Positions 38,145 through 42,244 of a stretch of 42,244 nucleotides of DNA are shown here, piece after piece. The notes below the pieces were generated by a model. It was not told where the DNA came from, did not search any database, and was given only the letters and a program-made list of their open reading frames with translations. The stretch comes from an uncultured Prevotellaceae bacterium (GTDB lineage Bacteria; Bacteroidota; Bacteroidia; Bacteroidales; Bacteroidaceae). Position numbers and translations under genes: made by a program. The stretch spans positions 1 through 42,244 of the forward strand of contig CACWWZ010000042.1 in the NCBI GenBank assembly GCA_902764705.1, in the 5' to 3' direction. The stretch's first letter is position 1, and each line of letters begins with the position of its first letter.

Positions 38145-38897
38145 TTAACCCCAATCGTCGATATACTGGCTGCTGTCTACCGTTGATGTGGAATTGGCAG
38201 ACTCTGCACCATCAATATTCTGGGTAGCATCCTGCACATCCTTAATCACCTGATCCTGCTTGGTGGTGTCACCTGCCGTACTACTCTTACTACCAATCTG
38301 AGAAGAGGTGACTGCAACCACACGGATAATCTGCTTCAGGGCATCGATGTTGTGAACGGTAATGACAGCCTCAGCATTTCCGGTAAATTGTTTCAGCACA
38401 TCCTTATCTGCATCGTCGCCAATGGCAATGGCAATCTTGATGGCAGACTTAAACCAGTTGTTGGCTTGCAATTTTGCCAGTCCTGCCTCATAATTGTCAG
38501 TTGGGCCACCATCGGACAAAAGGATAATAGCTGGTGCAAACGAGCCACTGGCTGACTGCATGAAACCACCATTACGAGACAGCTTGGCTGCTAACTCAGC
38601 ACAGGCTGCACCCAGCGAGGTCAAACCACCTGCTGTCACGTCCTGCCAGATAAAGTCGCTAGCTGCCTTAGGCTCATCGTAAAGCCAGTTGACACCACTC
38701 GAAAATTCCAATGCAGCCACCTTGATCTCTGCATCGGGGTTGGTCTCTGAAATGTCATTAAGAAGGGGAAGGACATTGACCACAGCATCATTCACTGCAC
38801 CAATCTTGTTGCCTTCCATACTGCCTGATGTGTCAATCAGGAAAAACAGCGTCATCGTTCTACGAGGAACACTTACGGTTTCGTCTAAAAGTCCCAT
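38145..38897 (-). CDS. von Willebrand factor A (TerY-like) protein
   Basis: 250 residues. A vWA fold with a full MIDAS metal site: FFLIDTSGSMEG (Asp22, Ser24, Ser26), AGGLTSLGAA (Thr93) and ILLSDGGPTD (Asp129). No signal peptide; the C-terminal 60 residues (STAGDTTKQDQVIKDVQDAT) are low-complexity and polar. TerY-like proteins bind target proteins through the MIDAS site in the tellurite-resistance-related stress systems. Here it sits between a kinase and a PP2C gene, the arrangement called the TerY-P triad. It is free of the TerY-C zinc domain, which is instead encoded at 40219. Confidence 0.9.
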   Translation of the reverse strand: MGLLDETVSVPRRTMTLFFLIDTSGSMEGNKIGAVNDAVVNVLPLLNDISETNPDAEIKVAALEFSSGVNWLYDEPKAASDFIWQDVTAGGLTSLGAACAELAAKLSRNGGFMQSASGSFAPAIILLSDGGPTDNYEAGLAKLQANNWFKSAIKIAIAIGDDADKDVLKQFTGNAEAVITVHNIDALKQIIRVVAVTSSQIGSKSSTAGDTTKQDQVIKDVQDATQNIDGAESANSTSTVDSSQYIDDWG

Positions 38898-38922
38898 ATT
38901 CGAATATTGTTTTAAGTTGTTA

Positions 38923-40206
38923 TTATGCTATGATTTCGCCCTTTGCACCAGGTGCACCTTTAATGCTGGAGCCAAAAGAAATTTTCAGTCCATTAAGTAT
39001 TGGCAGGAATTCGCCAGGGGCAACCACCTTTACCTTACCACTGGGGGTGTCGACATTCCAACTGGCTTCTGTCAGATTGCGAATGACCAGCAAGTTCTTG
39101 TCTGTGGGGAAGTAGTCGACCTCTGCATCTGGGGTGTTGTCATTATCAATGTAGAGCTTAGTACCTGCAGTCAGAATCTGGGTGCGTGTGCCGAGCTTCA
39201 TCTGCTTGCTGATATCGACATCTTTACCGCAATTGATGCATTTCAAATTGTTGTCATTGGTATCAACGAAGGTCTCTTCATGGCAATGCGGACATACCAC
39301 CAACTCATCGCGAACCTTTGATATAACACGTTCCCACTCCTGTTCAATCAGTCGTTTGTTAGGGTTGAGTAGCTTATCGTCACTAAACTGATCAATGAAG
39401 GTTTGTTTCAGCAACGAGGGGAACACGGGCCAGCGTTTAATGACATTCTGATGGACGCCACGAACAGGCAGATTCGACTTGTCATCAGGATTATAGATGA
39501 ACAGCGCCTTGCTGCCATAGAACTCCCGTTCGAACTTCTCAGTCATACAAGGACATGCCACCACTTTGGCTCCCTCGAAAGGATGATTGGCGAAGAACAA
39601 CATAAAGAGAATTACTGACAGCGAGAACCTGTCGCTATATTTGTCAGGCACTCCGCCAGCCACTACTTCAGGAGCCATGTAGCGGGCCTTGCCCATAATG
39701 CCTGACTTTTCACCCTGAGGCATCACATTATCATTGTCGCAGATTAGCACGTCGCCATCTGTGGGGCGGATAAAGAAGTTGCCATCATTCAGGTCTTGAT
39801 AACTATAGCCAAAACGATGGAGCATCATGAAACCATCGCATATCTTCATAGCTGCTGCCATCATGGCATTGAACGACTTGAAGTTTTTGCGGGCCAGTAG
39901 GTAATTGCCAAACTCGAAATAGTCGCTGGGGCGTAACTTCATGATGTAGCCATAGCTGCCGTTCTCTTTCTTGGTCAGGTATTCTGGCCAGATAAAAGCA
40001 TCGGAAGGGGCACCTGCTGTGATGTTATGCTCCAGATTCTTATAGAACTTGTTGTCGGGTGGATTGATATACCACTTCAGGGCCATCTGCTGGCCACCTA
40101 ACTCGACGAGATAGACGATGCCTTGGCCACCTCGACCTAATTCTTTAATGATAGTCGCCTGACTACCTATTGTCAGATTAACTTTCTGTCCATTTTTCAG
40201 TTCCAT
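38923..40206 (-). CDS. Ser/Thr protein kinase-like protein with zinc ribbon, TerY-P triad
   Basis: 427 residues. Kinase motifs: glycine-rich loop ELGRGGQGIVYLVE (24-29), catalytic Lys44 (MALKWY), loop YSYQDLNDGNFFI with Asp138 and Asn143 (the HRD of normal kinases reads YQD), metal Asp157 in ICDNDNVM (in place of DFG), and MAPEVV. The essential Lys, Asp and Asn residues remain, so it may be active, but the HRD and DFG changes are notable. A C4 zinc ribbon follows (CPHCHEETF, CINCGKD), then a strand-rich C-terminus (ILTAGTKLYIDNDNT, FFPILNGLKISFG-like PILNGLKISFG), possibly FHA-like. It lies 12 bases after the zinc-domain gene. It likely phosphorylates a partner bound by the vWA protein. Confidence 0.85.
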   Translation of the reverse strand: MELKNGQKVNLTIGSQATIIKELGRGGQGIVYLVELGGQQMALKWYINPPDNKFYKNLEHNITAGAPSDAFIWPEYLTKKENGSYGYIMKLRPSDYFEFGNYLLARKNFKSFNAMMAAAMKICDGFMMLHRFGYSYQDLNDGNFFIRPTDGDVLICDNDNVMPQGEKSGIMGKARYMAPEVVAGGVPDKYSDRFSLSVILFMLFFANHPFEGAKVVACPCMTEKFEREFYGSKALFIYNPDDKSNLPVRGVHQNVIKRWPVFPSLLKQTFIDQFSDDKLLNPNKRLIEQEWERVISKVRDELVVCPHCHEETFVDTNDNNLKCINCGKDVDISKQMKLGTRTQILTAGTKLYIDNDNTPDAEVDYFPTDKNLLVIRNLTEASWNVDTPSGKVKVVAPGEFLPILNGLKISFGSSIKGAPGAKGEIIA

Positions 40207-40218
40207 ATCAAACTTGTT

Positions 40219-40587
40219 TTAGAATCCGCCACCTCGCAGATCGAATGATTCTGTGCGACATAAAGTACCTGTCATGTGGCAATGAGGACAGGTAACACGT
40301 TCCTGCCCATGCCAGCAGACTACAGTCTTGCATTTGTCACAGATATAGAATTGCTTACTTCCACAATGTGGACATCCAGGGAAATTGTTGTCAAGAGTGA
40401 TAGTCCCCTTGACCTTTACACCATCAAAACCCTCACGATGGGCCTTGGCTTTATCAATCTTGAAAGCCCACACGAATTTCAGGTCACCACGTTTAGGATC
40501 AACCGTGATGCCGAAGGGTTTCTTTGTTTCCTCACACTCAGCAAGGATAGCAAAAGCCTCGTTGCTTATAGGTGTAATATCCATCAT
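40219..40587 (-). CDS. TerY-C-like zinc-binding protein
   Basis: 122 residues (MM at the start, so 40587 or 40584). The C-terminal half carries GCPHCGSKQFYICDKCKTVV and CWHG, then VTCPHCHMTGTLC: seven or eight metal-type Cys with adjacent His, the layout of the TerY-C metal-binding domain. The N-terminal half (ISNEAFAILAECEETKKPFG, VWAFKIDKAKAHREGF) fits that domain's strand part. TerY-C is normally fused to a vWA domain; here it stands alone as first gene of the operon, 13 bases ahead of the kinase. It probably targets the triad to a partner. Annotation is from motif memory. Confidence 0.75.
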   Translation of the reverse strand: MMDITPISNEAFAILAECEETKKPFGITVDPKRGDLKFVWAFKIDKAKAHREGFDGVKVKGTITLDNNFPGCPHCGSKQFYICDKCKTVVCWHGQERVTCPHCHMTGTLCRTESFDLRGGGF

Positions 40588-40605
40588 TTTAGGTCATTTG
40601 TCTTG

Positions 40606-40637
40606 CAAAGATAGACAATTAAAATGAATCATCCAAA
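40606..40637 (-). promoter_or_regulatory. Strong promoter of the TerY-P/Hxs gene block
   Basis: Minus strand: TTTG at 40637-40634, a 20-base spacer, TATCTTTG at 40613-40606. A full Bacteroidota consensus, starting transcription about 13-15 bases before the first ATG. The next same-direction promoter candidates are weak, so it may drive most of the block. Confidence 0.8.
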
Positions 40638-40758
40638 CTTTTTGCAGATATTTTTAATTTTGAATGGTGGTTTGGTACTTTTTTGGGGAGATTCTGAATA
40701 ACTTATGTCAATAAGATGGGGGTTGTTTTTTGAAAGTGGGCGAGAGAGGACCGGGGTT

Positions 40759-41553
40759 TCATTTTTTTCCTTTACCTTTGCCGCCGTTATGATAGTAGCT
40801 AACATGAATCTCCATCAGGAATGGTATCAGGTGGTCAATGATGGTCTGTTCCAGTTCGCTCTCCGTATAGTCAGGTCTGTTCTTGAATCCCAGGAACTCA
40901 GCCACCACAGGGTTCTTGATATACTCCAACTTGTCCTGAAGCGGAGCCGTCAGCTGTTTCATCTCTCCTCGCACGGCATCCTTGTTTTGTGATTGGAGCA
41001 GACGATGATAGTACTGGCTGCTCACATTGCGTTGCAAAGTTCGAGTGCCCCACATCTCGCGAGCTGCCTCCTGCTCATACCAGTCGCGAGCCTCCTTGTT
41101 GCTTTCTTGTAGGATGATACGATAGTGAGTCCAAGAAAGGCGGATAGGAGATTTTGCAGTCACTAATTGCAGAATATTTTCAGATTTTCTACTCACTGCG
41201 TGGAAAATCTCTTCTTCATCAGCTTCTTCAGATTTTCTACTCACTGCGTAGAAAAAGTTTTGGTGGTAGTTGTAAAAAGCGATAAAATGATATAGATTGG
41301 CTTGGCGAAAACCCTTACCATACTTTTCCGTCAAACTATTAGCCAAGTTCTTCACCACCTGTTCGCCATACTCAGCTCGCTTATCTTTCAGCACCTCATG
41401 CTGAATGCGCAAGCCCAATAGCCAGTTACGCTTTATCAGCGTCTCATTGACTTGGCGATAGGCCGACTCCTGTGCTTGCTCGATTATCTGACAGGCATCT
41501 TGAAACAACCGTGTCTCTTGTTGCCCCGTTGCTATTATGTTGTCTTTCTCCAT
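40759..41553 (-). pseudogene. DUF1016 (YhcG-like) protein lacking its nuclease domain
   Basis: 264 residues. The DUF1016 N-terminal domain is present (LIKRNWLLGLRIQHEVLKDK, GKGFRQANLYHFIAFY) and the protein reads through KLEYIKNPVVAEFLGFKNR. It then ends TIIDHLIPFLMEIHVSYYHN and a Lys/Gly tail. The expected C-terminal PDDEXK segment (the 'F-L-x-E-L-G-x-G-F' start and catalytic Asp/Glu-x-Lys) is missing; normal family length is about 330-370. A 23-bp direct repeat inside the gene adds a duplicated AVSRKSE segment. It follows the BRO-N remnant by nine bases, so both are probably decayed remains of a former accessory cluster. Confidence 0.7.
41179..41249 (-). repeat. 23-bp direct repeat inside the DUF1016 gene
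   Basis: TTCAGATTTTCTACTCACTG(CGT) at 41179-41201 recurs exactly at 41227-41249, period 48 bases. Each copy encodes AVSRKSE, and the repeat unit is in frame (16 codons). Confidence 0.8.
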
Positions 41554-41562
41554 ATAATGCGG

Positions 41563-41820
41563 TTACTTTTGTTGTTTTAAACTCACCTTTTGCTTGCCTC
41601 CTGCCGTTTGAACTGAAAGGGGGGTGACAATTTGTCCCCACCCTTTGGAAAGTTCAGGGTCGCGCTTCTTCATCTTCTTGATGTAGTCTTTAGGATCTTT
41701 GCTGTCCGTCAAAACCTCCACCACATCCACCACACAGAAGAACCACTTCTCCTTCTCGTCATCCCACACTGTGCGGACTTTCTTGTCTTCAAACAGTTTT
41801 ATTTCTTGTTTCTTTGTCAT
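41563..41820 (-). pseudogene. BRO-N domain protein, truncated
   Basis: 85 residues. The start KKQEIKLFEDKKVRTVWDDE and WFFCVVDVVEVLTDSKDPKD, then LSKGWGQIVTPL, match the N-terminal BRO domain of phage-type antirepressors. Full-length relatives continue for about 150-200 more residues, usually with a 'K-V-N' motif and a second domain; here it ends after TAGGKQKVSLKQQK. The stop lies nine bases before the DUF1016 ATG. It has a consensus promoter (41870-41901), so it may still be transcribed together with DUF1016. Confidence 0.65.
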
Positions 41821-41869
41821 ATCTCAGTTATATTTGTCGTTATTGGCCCGTTGTTTAGGCTTTCGACTG

Positions 41870-41901
41870 CAAATATAGTGAAAATGTTGAAGAAAAGCAA
41901 A
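41870..41901 (-). promoter_or_regulatory. Promoter of the BRO-N/DUF1016 pair
   Basis: Minus strand: TTTG at 41901-41898, a 20-base spacer, TATATTTG at 41877-41870. Full consensus; leader of about 45 bases to the ATG at 41820. Confidence 0.75.
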
Positions 41902-41941
41902 TTATTGAAGAAAAATCTTCAATCTATCTTCGATAAATGCA

Positions 41942-42139
41942 CACGCAGTCACGCGGTCACGCGGTCACATTTGGTGTTTTGAATGTGCAGAATGGGCGTA
42001 CAAGAATGGTTTTCTTATTTAGACAAGTATATTATCTAATATATATTATATATAATATATATTAGATAAATATTAGTATGAGATTTTTTTGATGATATCG
42101 AAAATAGTAAATGTGACTGTGTGACCGCGTGACTGCGTC
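41942..42139. repeat. Inverted repeat pair (GTGACYGC type) enclosing a palindrome
   Basis: The left arm 41942-41972 and right arm 42109-42139 are inverted copies, matching at 28 of 31 positions. Each has three GTGACYGY octamers after AAAT. The enclosed 136 bases contain the 38-bp palindrome. A third copy is at 17191-17221. I see no gene in 41902-42244. Confidence 0.8.
42032..42069. repeat. 38-bp perfect palindrome, AT-rich
   Basis: Centre at 42050/42051. The left half is TTATCTAATATATATTATA, and the right half is its exact complement in reverse. Only one C and one G in 38 bases, so it could extrude as a cruciform, act as a bidirectional terminator, or be a protein-binding site. Confidence 0.85.
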
Positions 42140-42198
42140 GTGTTCGCAGGAGGTGCATGTGTCTTATTGAAAATATTCAAAAACTTTTACATAAATTA

Positions 42199-42230
42199 TT
42201 TGGTTTGCATCGTTTTTTTTCGTAACTTTG
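42199..42230 (+). promoter_or_regulatory. Promoter reading out of the window
   Basis: Plus strand: TTTG at 42199-42202, a 20-base spacer, TAACTTTG at 42223-42230. It would start transcription near 42236 of a gene whose coding part lies beyond the window. Confidence 0.7.
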
Positions 42231-42244
42231 CATTGTCAATGAGA

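Noticed and set aside
17191-42139. 31-nt repeats as attachment sites of a classical integrase-driven element
   Set aside because: No integrase, relaxase or tRNA gene is visible, and a third, inverted copy lies beside one end. I kept the boundary idea only as a finding.

Overview
The window looks like chromosome from a Bacteroidales bacterium of the Prevotella/Segatella type. Reasons seen in the sequence: almost no Shine-Dalgarno sites; several promoters of the Bacteroidota form TTTG-N19..22-TAnnTTTG; xylan-degrading GH10 and PA14-containing GH3 enzymes; a Prevotella-style C-terminal tail on the GH10 enzyme; and split DUF3987/VirE-N replication genes. No tRNA, rRNA, CRISPR array or transposase was recognised.

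Region 1 (1-16.2 kb) is core-like. On the minus strand a promoter at 6120-6150 drives a secreted GH10 xylanase, translationally coupled to a lipoprotein SpoIIE-type phosphatase; then come a 38-residue membrane peptide, two outer-membrane barrels and the start of an endonuclease/phosphatase-fold protein. Divergently, nagB, a six-hairpin glycosidase and a GH3 enzyme run on the plus strand. Then (minus) come a hypothetical membrane protein, a Na+/Ca2+-type exchanger, an S4-domain protein, pth and rplY. This part is peppered with degenerate short tandem repeats of 7, 8 or 9 bases, several inside coding genes or forming their starts and stops.

Region 2 (16.6-23.9 kb) is an accessory module: M15 peptidase, DUF3987 ATPase, VirE-N protein, small hypotheticals (one apparently frameshifted), an S24 (LexA/UmuD-like) peptidase and a NUC1-type nuclease.

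Region 3 (23.9-40.6 kb) is the striking part: about 16.7 kb of near-contiguous, often overlapping minus-strand genes below a strong promoter at 40606-40637. In transcription order: a TerY-C-like zinc protein, a Ser/Thr-kinase-like protein, a vWA (TerY-like) protein and a PP2C phosphatase (together a TerY-P triad); a membrane TPR-like protein; HxsA, HxsD, HxsB and HxsC (the His-Xaa-Ser radical-SAM peptide-modification system); a voltage-gated K+ channel; a TPR protein with a lectin-like C-terminus; a hypothetical; a cytosolic FtsK/SpoIIIE ATPase; a DUF6994-like protein; an AlbA_2/Schlafen ATPase-regulator; and a zinc-ribbon/PH-like protein. Three of these (the FtsK and both TPR proteins) appear to share an N-terminal domain of about 95 residues, tying the halves together. 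My reading, an inference, is a phospho-signalling system controlling a radical-SAM-modified, peptidoglycan-binding surface protein plus a channel and a DNA/peptide pump.

Region 4 (40.7-42.2 kb) holds truncated DUF1016 and BRO-N genes, then an inverted-repeat structure with a 38-bp perfect palindrome, and a plus-strand promoter for a gene beyond the window. A 31-nt repeat occurs on both sides of regions 2-3 (17191 and 42109).
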